DNA of 64,000 nt from DASQZK01 sp963771005 (GCA_963771005.1 CAVYRO010000002.1:992001-1056000), one strand, 5' to 3'; shown: positions 9,578 through 19,303, numbered from the stretch's first letter. Notes: generated from the letters alone by a model not told the origin. Numbers and translations: made by a program.

Positions 9578-10801
9578 ATGAAGCCGATCACAGAACGATT
9601 CTTCCGCTACGTAAAAACAGACACCCGCTCAGACGAAAACTCCGCTTCAACACCCAGCACGGAAAAACAGCTTGAACTGGCGCGGATGCTGGCTGGTGAA
9701 TTAAAAGAGATGGGACTGGAAGTCACCCTGGACGAGTTCGGGTATGTCATGGCATCCCTTCCGGCGAATACGGAAGAAAAACTTCCCGTAATAGGGTTCA
9801 TTGCCCATATGGATACCAGTCCCGATATGACGGGAACGAATGTAAGGCCGCAGATCATAGAAAATTATGACGGGGGTGAGATCCTGCTGAACAGAGACAA
9901 ACGGATCTTTCTTTCCCCGGCCGATTTCCCAGAGCTCAAAAATTACAAAGGACAAACCCTGATCACCACCGACGGCACCACGCTTCTCGGTGCCGATGAT
10001 AAAGCCGGGGTAACCGAGATCATGACGGCCCTGGAATACCTCCTGGATAACCCAGGCACCAGGCACGGTGAGATCCGGGTTTGCTTTACCCCTGATGAGG
10101 AGATCGGAAGGGGCGCCGATCATTTTGATGTAAAAAAATTTAACGCTGATTTTGCCTATACGGTGGACGGAGGGGAGATCGGAGAGCTGGAATACGAGAA
10201 TTTCAATGCGGCCCTTGCCAGTATCACCATTAAAGGGAGGAACGTCCATCCGGGTACTGCACGCAACAAAATGGTTAATTCGATCCGTCTCGCTTCCGAA
10301 TTTAACAGTATGCTTCCGGAAGAAGACCGGCCCGAATCCACCGAGGGCTATGAAGGATTCTACCATCTTATCGATTTCAACGGTACCGTGGAGTTGACGC
10401 GCTTCAGGTATATCGTCCGTGACCATGACAGGCGAATTTTCGAAAACCGGAAGAATGAACTTCTGCGGATAGCGGACAAACTGAATGAAAAATACCCGAA
10501 GGGTTCTGTCACGGTTGAGCTTACCGACCAGTATTACAACATGAAGGAAAAGATAGAGCCGGTCATGCATATCGTTGACCTGGCTAAACGCGCCATGGAA
10601 GAATGCGGTGTAAAACCGCTGATCACACCCATCAGGGGCGGGACCGACGGGTCACGCCTTTCCTACATGGGGTTACCCTGTCCCAATATTTTCGCCGGGG
10701 GGCATAATTTTCACGGCCGCTACGAATACATCCCCCTTCAGTCGATGGAGAAGGCCGTCGAGGTTATCCTCAGGATTGCGGAACTCAACGGACGGATCTG
10801 A
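9578..10801 (+). CDS. pepT: Peptidase T (tripeptide aminopeptidase)
   Basis: The 407 residues match the usual length of PepT, an M20 family cytosolic zinc aminopeptidase that releases the N-terminal residue of tripeptides. Metal and catalytic motifs are all visible: HMDTSPDMTG (about 84), GADDKAGV (bridging Asp, about 145), PDEEIGRGADHFD (catalytic Glu and metal Glu, about 178), VDGGEIGELEYENFNAA (about 200), and PIRGGTDGSRLSYMGLP with the final GGHNFHGRYE (His, about 382). It stands alone, 192 bases after the phosphoesterase, and converges with the next gene. Confidence 0.95.
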   Translation: MKPITERFFRYVKTDTRSDENSASTPSTEKQLELARMLAGELKEMGLEVTLDEFGYVMASLPANTEEKLPVIGFIAHMDTSPDMTGTNVRPQIIENYDGGEILLNRDKRIFLSPADFPELKNYKGQTLITTDGTTLLGADDKAGVTEIMTALEYLLDNPGTRHGEIRVCFTPDEEIGRGADHFDVKKFNADFAYTVDGGEIGELEYENFNAALASITIKGRNVHPGTARNKMVNSIRLASEFNSMLPEEDRPESTEGYEGFYHLIDFNGTVELTRFRYIVRDHDRRIFENRKNELLRIADKLNEKYPKGSVTVELTDQYYNMKEKIEPVMHIVDLAKRAMEECGVKPLITPIRGGTDGSRLSYMGLPCPNIFAGGHNFHGRYEYIPLQSMEKAVEVILRIAELNGRI

Positions 10802-10830
10802 AGGTCCTGATTTTCAATCCAAAGTTCCGG

Positions 10831-12171
10831 CTAAATTCCGGATTTCTTCCCGATGATTCCCCGACAGCTCAGCATCAATCCCAAAACAAACAGAGGTATC
10901 CAGGCCATCTTTCCGCCTAAACGACCGGTGATGCCTCCAAATGTGGCGGCTATCCATGCATTTATGAGTACAGAGGAACACAATACAATGGAAATAAAGA
11001 GAACCTCTGCCCCCAGAGTTTTGTACCGAAATATCATCAAAAGAATTAATCCTGCCGTTGCTAATATTACACAAATCATCAGCATTCTGTTTGCAAAGGG
11101 CAGAAACCAAAATCCGGAGGTTTGCTGAAGGGCTCTCCTCTCCAGGGTCCCGTCAAACAAAGTATACTTTGTGATCCTGCCACAGACACTGGTCCCCTCG
11201 GCAAACGGGCCGTTACCGTCACCCATTTTGAAAGAAGCCAGTTGACGTGGAGTATTTTCCAGGCTCTTTTCCAATTGCAAGCGCAGATATCTGGGCGTGG
11301 TAAAACATTCCCTGATGATTTCTTTAAATTCAGCCTTACTATTTTTCCAGCCACCGGCCTCATAAAATGGACTTTCATCCTTCCATATAAATTCCCATGC
11401 TGTTTCGGGCAGTGAATCCTTGTACTTGCATAACTTATAATTTTCGGTTGCACAATTTTCATCAAGGTATACCTCCAATATACCGTTTTCAACAAGGGAA
11501 CCCATTAGAAAAACATGCGAAGATTTTGAAAAAGGTACCATCATCACCAAATAACTGACGGCAATACCCCCGGCCAGGATCCCGAATCTCCCGGGCATGA
11601 CCAATCCGCAGTACCGGAAATATCCCTGCCTGGATAACACGAAAAGTAATAACAATATGACCAGGTTAAAACTCAAATGCGACATATGCGATGCAGAAGC
11701 TAAGAGGTATAAAATTACCGGTATAATGAGACTTTTCCCCTGTACAGCTGGGTGAAGGATAAGTAAAGCCGCCAGGATACAGGCAGAGGTCAAAAAATCT
11801 GGCATCAACTGACCGGTATACCAGGAAAGACCTCCGGGAACAGCTACCAAAAAATAAAGTAATGCCATGGTGAGCCAGCTCTTCCTGCCTGCAAAAACTT
11901 CCGTTATCCTCAGGATCAGCCAGGCCATAATCAGGGACTGAATTACCAGGGTCGACAGGAAGGTCAGTCCTCCGAAGCTGGTAGCCGCGATAAACAAACC
12001 GTAAGTAATAGGTCTGTCAAAGGGCATATCAAGTCCGAAACCGGAGATAATATAGGTTGCTGTATCCGAATACAGGATAGCATAACCATTCAGGACCGGG
12101 TATACAAGTAACAGAATTGTGCCTGTTAATAAAATTACCAGACGAATCAATCCGGAGGGCTTTTTCGTCAT
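10831..12171 (-). CDS. Polytopic membrane protein, possibly GT-C type
   Basis: The 446-residue protein has about ten to twelve hydrophobic helices. An early loop, YSDTATYIISGFGLDMPFD, followed by a second loop, PGGLSWYTGQLMPDFL, is reminiscent of the acidic periplasmic loops of GT-C lipid-linked glycosyltransferases. A large soluble loop spans about 225-330 and carries Cys/Trp-rich segments. No close family is recognised, so the GT-C idea is weak. It is convergent with pepT with a 29-base gap and divergent from the M3 peptidase gene. Confidence 0.6.
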   Translation of the reverse strand: MTKKPSGLIRLVILLTGTILLLVYPVLNGYAILYSDTATYIISGFGLDMPFDRPITYGLFIAATSFGGLTFLSTLVIQSLIMAWLILRITEVFAGRKSWLTMALLYFLVAVPGGLSWYTGQLMPDFLTSACILAALLILHPAVQGKSLIIPVILYLLASASHMSHLSFNLVILLLLFVLSRQGYFRYCGLVMPGRFGILAGGIAVSYLVMMVPFSKSSHVFLMGSLVENGILEVYLDENCATENYKLCKYKDSLPETAWEFIWKDESPFYEAGGWKNSKAEFKEIIRECFTTPRYLRLQLEKSLENTPRQLASFKMGDGNGPFAEGTSVCGRITKYTLFDGTLERRALQQTSGFWFLPFANRMLMICVILATAGLILLMIFRYKTLGAEVLFISIVLCSSVLINAWIAATFGGITGRLGGKMAWIPLFVLGLMLSCRGIIGKKSGI

Positions 12172-12402
12172 TTATGAGACTTTTTTAACAGAGAATTGGC
12201 ATTTTTTGTATTATTAATGTCAGATTTCCATCATTTTTTCAGTCTAATTGAAATTTCTTCTTCTTTTCTCCCCTGGCTTGAAATCTGAAAACTATTTTGA
12301 ACAACAGGTTTTACCAGCCATTTCAGACTTTAAAAATCGGAAAAAATACCGAAGAATTAGTAAATTGCGTCTCCAAACCAAAAATAACTAAAACTGTCAA
12401 AC

Positions 12403-14532
12403 GTGAAAAAAACATTTGTCTTCATGGTTTGCCTGGCGATAATAGCCGGCTCCTGCCAGAATATGGAAAAAGCAGAAAATATGAAAAATCCTCTTTTAAG
12501 CGAATTCAAAACTCCGTTTGGCGTTCCTCCTTTCGGAAAGATCAAAAACGAACAATTCGTCCCGGCGATGAAGGAGGCCATGAAGGAACATGACCAGGAG
12601 ATCGAAGCCATCCTTTCCAATCCGGATGCACCAACTTTTGAAAACACCATTGTGGCCCTCGACAACAGCGGTGAACTCCTCGACCAGGTGGCCGGGGTAT
12701 TCTATAATCTTAACAGTTCGCTGACCAGTCCCGAACTTCAGAAAATTGCCCAGGAGCTTGCCCCGGAGCTCTCTTCCCACTACGATGCCATCCGGCTCAA
12801 TGAGAAGGTCTTTCAACGGGTCAAAGCGGTATATGACCGTAAAGATGAGCCGGGTCTGAGCACCTCCCAGGCCAAACTCCTGGACGACACCTACAGGGGT
12901 TTTGTGAGAGGCGGCGCCAATCTTTCAAAGGAAGACAAGGAGAAATACAGCAGCATTAACGGGGAACTTTCCGTACTGACCCTCAAGTTCGGTGAGAACG
13001 TGCTGGGTCAGACCAACGATTTCAAACTGATTATCGACAATGCCGAGGGTCTCAGCGGACTTCCCGAAGATGTGGTGAGTGCGGCAGCAGAAACAGCTTC
13101 AAAAGACAGCCTCGAAGGCAAATGGGTCTTCACCGTTCAAAAACCCAGTCTTCTCCCCTTTCTTACTTACTCCGACAGGCGCGATTTCAGGGAAAAACTC
13201 TTTAAAGCTTATGCTAACCTTGGTAATAATAATGATAAATACGACAATAAGGACATCATAAAAAGGATCGTGAAACTAAGGGCTGAGAGGGCAAAACTTC
13301 TCGGGTATAATTCCCATGCAGATTATATACTTGCTGAAAACATGGCCAAAAATCCGGCAAATGTCAGCGATCTCCTGATGCGCCTCTGGAAACCCGCTAT
13401 CCGCGTTGCAAAGGCTGAAGCCGCCGAGATGCAGAAAATGATCGACAGGGAAGGCGGCAGTTTTAAACTTCAGCCGTGGGACTGGTGGTATTACGCCGAG
13501 AAGGTAAGGAAAGAAAAATATGACCTTGACGAGAGAAAAATAAGTGAATATTTTGTTCTCGACGATGTCAGGAAAGGGGCTTTTGATGTGGCACATAAAC
13601 TTTATGGGCTTACCTTCGAGCCCAGGACCGATGTTCCGGTATACCATCCCGACGTCCATGCTTACGAAGTCAAGGATGCCGACGAAAGCCACCTGGGGAT
13701 CCTGTATATGGATTTCTTTCCCCGCGACAGCAAGCGTGCCGGTGCATGGATGAGTGAATTCCGGGGGCAGCATATGGAAAACGGAGTGAACATCCGTCCG
13801 GTGGTGACCACCAACTTCAACTTTACCAAACCCACGGGTGATAAGCCTGCACTGCTGACGATGGACGAGGTGGAAACTACCTTCCATGAATTTGGGCACG
13901 CACTTCACGGGCTGCTATCACAATGCACCTATAAGGGCCAGTCAGGAACGAATGTATCCCGCGATTTCGTGGAGCTTCCTTCCCAGATCATGGAAAACTG
14001 GGCGATGGAACCGGAAGTCCTGAAATCTTTCGCCCGCCATTACAAGACAGGTGAGATCATCCCTGACGAACTCATCGCAAAGATCAGGAACAGCAGTCAT
14101 TTCAACCAGGGATTTGCGACAGTCGAATACCTGGCCGCTTCCATCCTCGACATGGATTATCACTCTCTCACGACCGGCGAGGCTGAAATTAAGGATATTA
14201 ATGTTTTTGAGGACAGTGCGCTGAATGCTGCCGGACTCATTCCCGAGATCATTTCGCGTTACCGCAGTCCGTATTTCAGCCATATTTTCTCGGGAGGTTA
14301 TTCTTCGGGATATTATAGCTATATCTGGGCTGAAGTGCTGGATGCCGATGCATTCCAGGCTTTCAGGGAGAAAGGGGATATCTTTGATCCCGCTATTGCA
14401 ACCGCTTTCCGTAAAGATATCCTTGAAAAAGGAAGTACGGATGATCCCATGGTCCTGTACATGACCTTCCGGGGAAAAAAACCGAGTGAGCAGGCTTTGT
14501 TGAGGAAGCGGGGACTGGAGGAGACAAGGTGA
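12403..14532 (+). CDS. dcp: M3 family zinc metallopeptidase lipoprotein (Dcp-like)
   Basis: The start is the GTG at 12403. The 709-residue protein has a lipoprotein signal (lipobox IAGSC) and the M3 zinc motif HEFGH at about 495 within FHEFGHALHGLLS. The third ligand region ENWAMEP follows downstream. A long helical N-terminal half and the end motif SGGYSSGYYSYIWAEVLDAD are typical of peptidyl-dipeptidase Dcp and related oligopeptidases. It removes dipeptides from peptide C-termini or degrades oligopeptides; the lipid anchor places it in the envelope. It is transcribed away from the membrane protein gene on its left. Confidence 0.93.
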   Translation: MKKTFVFMVCLAIIAGSCQNMEKAENMKNPLLSEFKTPFGVPPFGKIKNEQFVPAMKEAMKEHDQEIEAILSNPDAPTFENTIVALDNSGELLDQVAGVFYNLNSSLTSPELQKIAQELAPELSSHYDAIRLNEKVFQRVKAVYDRKDEPGLSTSQAKLLDDTYRGFVRGGANLSKEDKEKYSSINGELSVLTLKFGENVLGQTNDFKLIIDNAEGLSGLPEDVVSAAAETASKDSLEGKWVFTVQKPSLLPFLTYSDRRDFREKLFKAYANLGNNNDKYDNKDIIKRIVKLRAERAKLLGYNSHADYILAENMAKNPANVSDLLMRLWKPAIRVAKAEAAEMQKMIDREGGSFKLQPWDWWYYAEKVRKEKYDLDERKISEYFVLDDVRKGAFDVAHKLYGLTFEPRTDVPVYHPDVHAYEVKDADESHLGILYMDFFPRDSKRAGAWMSEFRGQHMENGVNIRPVVTTNFNFTKPTGDKPALLTMDEVETTFHEFGHALHGLLSQCTYKGQSGTNVSRDFVELPSQIMENWAMEPEVLKSFARHYKTGEIIPDELIAKIRNSSHFNQGFATVEYLAASILDMDYHSLTTGEAEIKDINVFEDSALNAAGLIPEIISRYRSPYFSHIFSGGYSSGYYSYIWAEVLDADAFQAFREKGDIFDPAIATAFRKDILEKGSTDDPMVLYMTFRGKKPSEQALLRKRGLEETR

Positions 14533-14640
14533 AAGGTGAAAGGTGAAAGGAGAAAGGGGGGAGGGAACGGAACAAGGTGAAAGGAGAAAGGTGAAAGGAG
14601 AAAGGGGGACTTTACAATAATTCAGAAATCGAGGATAAAA
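14533..14640. repeat. Purine-rich GGTGAAAGGAGAAAGG tract
   Basis: Directly after the M3 peptidase stop there are repeated GGTGAAA and GGAGAAA units of about 7-9 bases, including GGGGGGAGGG. The strand bias (purine on plus) is complete. There is no coding evidence. Confidence 0.8.
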
Positions 14641-14811
14641 CATGGACCCGGGTTCTCCGGTATCGCTGGAGAGAGGATTGTGCTAGCATGAAAAGCTTCA
14701 TCTCATTCAGGTCGTAAAAAGTCCCCTTCCAGGGGATTTAGGGGTATAAATGGGGGTGGAAGATCCCCTGCCGTCTACGAAATCCGGTGAGGGGACTTTA
14801 CGATAATTCAG
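14605..14811. repeat. Pair of 21-base direct repeats enclosing a GC-rich segment
   Basis: GGGGACTTTACAATAATTC occurs at 14605 and again, with one change (CGATAATTC), at 14791, so the copies are 186 bases apart. Between them lies a segment with CCCCTTCCAGGGGATTTAGG, a type of GC-rich element scattered in Bacteroidota genomes (recalled, not checked). There is no gene. Confidence 0.7.
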
Positions 14812-14814
14812 GGT

Positions 14815-15618
14815 TTAAGGTTCAATATGGATAGCTGTTAGAATCATTGAAGAAGTAAGTTTCGCTCTCCCCATGTCTGTATCGCCGAAGCGGTCTGTGA
14901 AAACCAATGAATCAAAAACCTCCTCCCGTTTAATAAGTCCTTCTCGGGATATCCATTCATTAATTCGTATGTGGGCTCCATCGACCGGGCCTTGCACATA
15001 TTCATAGGATATCCTGAAGCAATGATACCGATGTCCGGAGACTATTATATTTTCTTCTGCGGAAACAGATTTGTTGATTAAATAACTCCCTTCACTATTT
15101 TTAAAATAGGTCCAGCTTAAACCGGAAGTCAGCGGAAGTTTCAGATCAAGGCGGGGTGGGTTATTAAAATAAATCTCTTCCGTCCATTCCCCGGAAGGAT
15201 CGAACATGAGCGGCATTAATCCCGCTATGGGGATACCAGGAAACGGCCGGGTCGATTTTTTTGCAAAAGCGTCAATACCGGCCTGATAATATGCCAATGT
15301 CTTCAGCCCCTCTTCATCGGGATAGGAGAACTGTATTGAGGTAAATCCACCGCTTTCAGCAACAACTTTTTTTACAAAAGCAGTGTCTTTCAGTACGGTA
15401 TCCTTCTCGACGTATACTTCAATTGTTGATGATTGATGCAACGGAATATCTGCCGGCAGTGGGACAGTATCCAATGGCACAAGCGTGGTTTCCGATAAAT
15501 AGGTCCAATGATTACCCTTATTTAGGGGATACGAGCCGATCGTAAATTCGGGCCCGGAAGGTTTTTCGTCACAACCGGTTGCGACTATCAGTAAAAAAAG
15601 AAAGAAAAATTTTCTCAT
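14815..15618 (-). CDS. Lipoprotein of unknown function
   Basis: The 267-residue protein begins MRKFFFLFLLIVATGCDEKP, a clear lipoprotein signal with Cys at about 16. The rest is beta-rich: FTIGSYPLNKGNHWTYLSET, LDLKLPLTSGLSWTYFKNS and NEWISREGLIKREEVF. The repeated pattern of a hydrophobic strand ending in WTY suggests a two-fold beta-sandwich, as in several uncharacterised Bacteroidota surface lipoproteins. No enzyme motif is seen and no function is assigned. It ends 4 bases after the second copy of the 21-base direct repeat. Confidence 0.7.
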   Translation of the reverse strand: MRKFFFLFLLIVATGCDEKPSGPEFTIGSYPLNKGNHWTYLSETTLVPLDTVPLPADIPLHQSSTIEVYVEKDTVLKDTAFVKKVVAESGGFTSIQFSYPDEEGLKTLAYYQAGIDAFAKKSTRPFPGIPIAGLMPLMFDPSGEWTEEIYFNNPPRLDLKLPLTSGLSWTYFKNSEGSYLINKSVSAEENIIVSGHRYHCFRISYEYVQGPVDGAHIRINEWISREGLIKREEVFDSLVFTDRFGDTDMGRAKLTSSMILTAIHIEP

Positions 15619-15718
15619 TTTGAGGTATTATGCAGAAATGGCCTTGAGAAACTACAAGAATAAAATTCGGAACCTGAAAAATAAATTTAATCATTAAATG
15701 ACAGGAATGCAAAAAAAA

Positions 15719-16253
15719 TTTGGTGATTTGGTGAAGAGGAAGAGGAACACGGATCTTCGGAAGAATTTGGTGATTTGTTGATTTGTTGATTTGTTGAATG
15801 GAGTTCAAACCATCTGTGATAATCTGTGAAATCTGTGGTGAAACTCCCCGAAGAATTTGTTGATTTGTTGAGTTGTTGAGTTGTTGAGTTGTTGAATGGA
15901 GCTGAAACCACCTGAAACAATCTGAAAAAAGAGGTGAACACGGATTGGACGGATTTCGATGGCTATCGGAACGAAATCTCACGGATGAAGATTTTTAACC
16001 TACCTAACTACCTGAAATATAATTATTAAACTCCGGCGTTTCGATGCGTGCATCCTCCTTACCACGGGCGTAACCGTGGCTAATACAATGGATCCCCTCC
16101 GGGGAAAAGAATCTTCTGAAACGAATAATCTCAAACCATTTCAAACCACCTCAAACCATTTCAAACCATTTCAAACCATTTCAAACCACCTCAAACAACT
16201 TCTTCTATGATATTCTGTGAGATCTGTGGTGAATCTCCCTGAAACCATTCAAT
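15719..16253. repeat. Modular intergenic repeat, locus 2
   Basis: This fills most of the 700-base gap before the sulfurtransferase gene. In order it holds TTGGTGATTTGGTGAAGAGG, a GATTTGTTGATTTGTTG tract, TCTGTGAAATCTGTGGTGAA (the module seen reversed at 5.07 kb) and a GAGTTGTTGAGTTGTTGAG tract. These are followed by the three-hairpin element (listed separately), about eight 10-base units of the type CAAACCATTT (16130-16200), and again a TCTGTGAGATCTGTGGTGAA module. It is the same set of parts, in reverse order and orientation, as the 52.8-54.3 kb block. Confidence 0.87.
15925..16130 (+). repeat. Three-hairpin dispersed element, copy A
   Basis: About 200 bases align with the reverse complement of 54078-54275 at roughly 85-90 percent by eye. 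Shared landmarks are GATGGCTATCGGAA, GGATGAAGA then TTTTAACCT, ATAATTATTAAAC, a small hairpin, TCCTCCTTACCACGGGCGT, AACCGTGGCTAATACAATGG, and ATCCCCTCCGGGGAAAAGAA. Hairpins: CCACGG/CCGTGG with a six-base loop, CCCC/GGGG with a three-base loop, and a degenerate AAAC/GTTT one. No transposase is encoded. It could be a non-autonomous mobile element or a structured RNA. Confidence 0.8.
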
Positions 16254-16318
16254 ATCCCTTCCAAAGAACAAACCAGCCCCTACCCTGTTTTATCTTGAAA
16301 CTCAAACTTGATATTGCA

Positions 16319-17620
16319 ATGGATGATACGATAAAAGCCATTTCCACTGCCGGTTTGCTTGATTTCATAGGTACCGGCAAAGGGACTGTGATCGATGTAA
16401 GGCCCGTCGATGCATACAACGGCTGGTGCCTTAAAGAGGAGGATCGCGGAGGCCACATCCCCGGGGCGAAGAGTCTTCCCCTGAAATGGATCCACTACAT
16501 CGACTGGATAGAGATCGTTAGGGCAAAGAACATTCAGCCCGGCGATCCCCTCGTCCTTTATGGTTATTCAGCAAGGGAAGCTGAAGATGTGGCGGAAATG
16601 TTTCTTCGTGCCGATTACAGCAACATACAGATCTATCCGGCTTTCTCCGAAGAATGGGTTACAAATACCGAACTTCCCCTTCAATACCTGGAAGGTTTCC
16701 GGTCACTTGTCTATCCGGGATGGATCCGGACACTGATCTCCGGGGGGAAACCACCCCATTATAACAACAGCAGGTATGTGATCTGCCATACGCATTACCG
16801 CAACCGCGACGCCTATCTCCAGGGGCACATCCCCGGGGCCGTCGATCTGGATACCCTTGCCCTGGAAGCGCCGGAAACCTGGAACCGCAGAAGTCCCGAA
16901 GAACTGAAGGAAGCCCTGGAAAAACATGGCATTACTGCCGAAACTACGGTTATCCTTTATGGACGTTTCCTTTATCCCGATAATAGGGATCCTTTCCCTG
17001 GAAGCTCGGCTGGACAGCTTGCAGCAATGCGTTGCGCTTTCATCCTGATGTACGCAGGCGTTAAGGACGTCCGGGTTCTCAACGGTGGATTCCAGTCGTG
17101 GAAGGATGCCGGGTACGAGATAAGCACCGAGGATGAACCGAAAAAACCTGTGAAGGATTTCGGCACAACCATCCCCCGGCATCCGGAATATGCAGTCGAT
17201 CTTCCGGAGGCCAAAGAAATTCTCGACTCCGAAGACGGAGACCTCGTTTGTGTAAGAAGCTGGCCCGAGTTCATCGGTGAGGTCAGCGGATACAATTATA
17301 TTGAGAAAAAAGGGCGTATTCCCGGTGCCATCTTCGGCAATTGCGGCATTGATGCCTATCACATGGAAAATTACAGGAACCTCGATCATACTACCCGTGA
17401 ATACGGAGAGATCGAGGCCATGTGGAAGGAAGCCGGGATCTCCGGCAGTAAGCACCTCGCCTTTTATTGCGGAACCGGATGGAGGGGCAGCGAAGCATTT
17501 TTTAATGCCTGGCTTTTGGGATGGCCAAGAGTATCGGTATTTGACGGCGGCTGGTTTGAATGGAGCAACGATCCGGAAAATCCCATCGAGACCGGCGAAC
17601 CCGCAACAATGGAACGGTAA
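16319..17620 (+). CDS. Sulfurtransferase with three rhodanese domains
   Basis: I choose the ATG at 16319 (MDDTIKAISTAGLLDF, 433 residues); an in-frame extension to 16217 lies in repeat DNA. Three rhodanese-like units follow. Unit 1 at about 5-115 contains IDVRPVDAYNGW and GGHIPGA. Unit 2 at about 150-285 contains YLQGHIPGAVDLDTL and GGFQSWKDAGYEI. Unit 3 at about 305-430 contains GRIPGAIFGN, the active-site loop CGTGWRGSEA (Cys about 384) and DGGWFEW. Only unit 3 has a cysteine at the catalytic position; units 1 and 2 read YGYSARE and YGRFLYPDN there, so they are probably structural. The enzyme would move sulfane sulfur to a thiophilic acceptor such as cyanide or a thiol. No signal peptide is seen. 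Confidence 0.88.
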   Translation: MDDTIKAISTAGLLDFIGTGKGTVIDVRPVDAYNGWCLKEEDRGGHIPGAKSLPLKWIHYIDWIEIVRAKNIQPGDPLVLYGYSAREAEDVAEMFLRADYSNIQIYPAFSEEWVTNTELPLQYLEGFRSLVYPGWIRTLISGGKPPHYNNSRYVICHTHYRNRDAYLQGHIPGAVDLDTLALEAPETWNRRSPEELKEALEKHGITAETTVILYGRFLYPDNRDPFPGSSAGQLAAMRCAFILMYAGVKDVRVLNGGFQSWKDAGYEISTEDEPKKPVKDFGTTIPRHPEYAVDLPEAKEILDSEDGDLVCVRSWPEFIGEVSGYNYIEKKGRIPGAIFGNCGIDAYHMENYRNLDHTTREYGEIEAMWKEAGISGSKHLAFYCGTGWRGSEAFFNAWLLGWPRVSVFDGGWFEWSNDPENPIETGEPATMER

Positions 17621-17621
17621 C

Positions 17622-17665
17622 AAAAAGCCAGCACAGGTATAGAATCACACCTGTGCCGGCTTTTC
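17622..17665 (+). terminator. Rho-independent terminator after the sulfurtransferase gene
   Basis: The arms AAAAGCCAGCACAGGT and ACCTGTGCCGGCTTTT pair at 15 of 16 positions around a ten-base loop. The stem starts just after the stop codon. Because A and T runs flank both sides, it may also serve the convergent susD gene. Confidence 0.85.
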
Positions 17666-17723
17666 ATCAAATCGAACTAAACGTAAATTAACAACCTGTA
17701 TAAACCTAAATCACTACGAAAAT

Positions 17724-19292
17724 TTAGTATCCGGGGTTATTCGACGTGATCTCGCTGTTCCGGTCAACTTCATCCTGTGGCAATGGGAACAGGAGGTGCT
17801 TGTTTACATCAAATTTAACGGGTGATGCCAGGTGCGTGCTGAAATTTGCCTCCGAGCCGTCCCAACCGGTGAGATCGATATCCCCCGAAGCATGCCATCT
17901 TCTGAGATCATTCCACCTGTGCCCTTCACCAGCCAGTTCAACAAACCTTTCATCCATGATCCATTGCATGATGGTTCCGGTGCCGGTCTCTGAAGTCGAC
18001 AGGTCCGCAGGCACGGTTCCATCGCCAAGTCCGGCATCCAGCGCCCAGGTTCTTGCCCGTGCCCTGATATCATTGAGTTCTGAAATTGCAGCACCCGGGT
18101 TTCCTGTCTTCAGGTCGGCTTCCGCGGCCAAAAGTTTCAGATCCGCAAAACGAAGCACCCGTTCATTGTTTACCGAATTGTCGTGGAAAGGAACGAGGCT
18201 GTCCATTTCGGTAAGCGTATATTTCTGGAACAACTTGCCTTCGAAACCGTCATCTGCACGCAAAAATACCGAGATACGGGGATCGGTGCCGAACCTGTTT
18301 AACAACTTATCGGTGATAATGTACTTCGTGGGTGCAAAGTTAGCCGCCGTAGTACCGTTCTCCGTCTGGCATCCCCTGAAGATAGACATGCATTCCACAC
18401 CTCTCCAGGGACCATCATTGGAAAGAAAGATATTGTCCCCGGCGGTTGGCATAGAGCCCTGGATCTCGAAAAGTGATTCCATATTGTTCTCGGTGAAAGC
18501 ATTGAAATTATCGGTATACGTGGGTACGAGTTCCGCATCGATGGAATTATAAACCGATAATGCTTCCGTGAGATCCGCATTGTCATTTCCGTAATTGGCC
18601 CTGAATATAAGGGCTTTCATAAGCAGTGCCCTGGCGGAATTTTTGGTTGCACGTCCCGTGTACTTAGGTGGCCATGATTCCGGCAGGAGATCAATAGCAG
18701 CCCTCGCATCGGAGATTGCCTGGCCCAGCACTTCCAGCTCGTCGCTCTTAGGCGTATTGGATTCCGATTGCAAAAGGATGCGACCGGTTACAATAGGCAC
18801 ACTTCCATAAGTATCAAATAGCCGGAAATAAGCAAATCCACGAAGGAAAAGAGCTTCACCCTTCATCTGGGGAATTTCCTCGCTTCCCTCGAATCCTGTC
18901 GTATCGACGGTCTCTGTCTTTTCAATGAGGACGTTCGCCCTCGCGATCAACTGGTAGAGATGCTGAAAATAGAAGGTTATCCTGAAATTATTCGGATTCA
19001 TACTACCGTCAAACAGTTCCTCGGCGGTTCGTGCTCCCTGGGTTTCCGTCAGGTCATCACCGGGCAGGAGCCAGAGGCTGGAGGGACAGTTCGCGAAGTT
19101 GAAATCCGGATCGAAGAAATAATAATCATAGAGCTTGGCATAAACAATGACCAGGTTTTCCCTGAATTGCAGCGTTGTCTGGAAGAAGGAAGCTTCCGTG
19201 TTGCCCGTGGGCGGAGTATCGAGCCTGCCCTTGTCACAACTTACGGCAACCACTGCAATTGCCACGATGAGCAATTTTATATACTTTTTCAT
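17724..19292 (-). CDS. SusD/RagB family outer-membrane nutrient-binding lipoprotein
   Basis: The 522-residue protein has a lipoprotein signal (MKKYIKLLIVAIAVVAVSCD, Cys at about 19) and the SusD fold features. These are a TPR-like helical body (MKGEALFLRGFAYFRLFDTYG at about 140-160 and LKLLAAEADLKTGNPGAAISELNDIRARA), and the C-terminal IMDERFVELAGEGHRWNDLRRW, which is highly characteristic of the family. It caps the SusC barrel at the cell surface and captures ligand. It lies 11 bases downstream of susC. No glycoside hydrolase or peptidase sits next to the pair, so the ligand is unknown. Confidence 0.96.
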   Translation of the reverse strand: MKKYIKLLIVAIAVVAVSCDKGRLDTPPTGNTEASFFQTTLQFRENLVIVYAKLYDYYFFDPDFNFANCPSSLWLLPGDDLTETQGARTAEELFDGSMNPNNFRITFYFQHLYQLIARANVLIEKTETVDTTGFEGSEEIPQMKGEALFLRGFAYFRLFDTYGSVPIVTGRILLQSESNTPKSDELEVLGQAISDARAAIDLLPESWPPKYTGRATKNSARALLMKALIFRANYGNDNADLTEALSVYNSIDAELVPTYTDNFNAFTENNMESLFEIQGSMPTAGDNIFLSNDGPWRGVECMSIFRGCQTENGTTAANFAPTKYIITDKLLNRFGTDPRISVFLRADDGFEGKLFQKYTLTEMDSLVPFHDNSVNNERVLRFADLKLLAAEADLKTGNPGAAISELNDIRARARTWALDAGLGDGTVPADLSTSETGTGTIMQWIMDERFVELAGEGHRWNDLRRWHASGDIDLTGWDGSEANFSTHLASPVKFDVNKHLLFPLPQDEVDRNSEITSNNPGY

Positions 19293-19303
19293 AGTTGTCG
19301 GTT

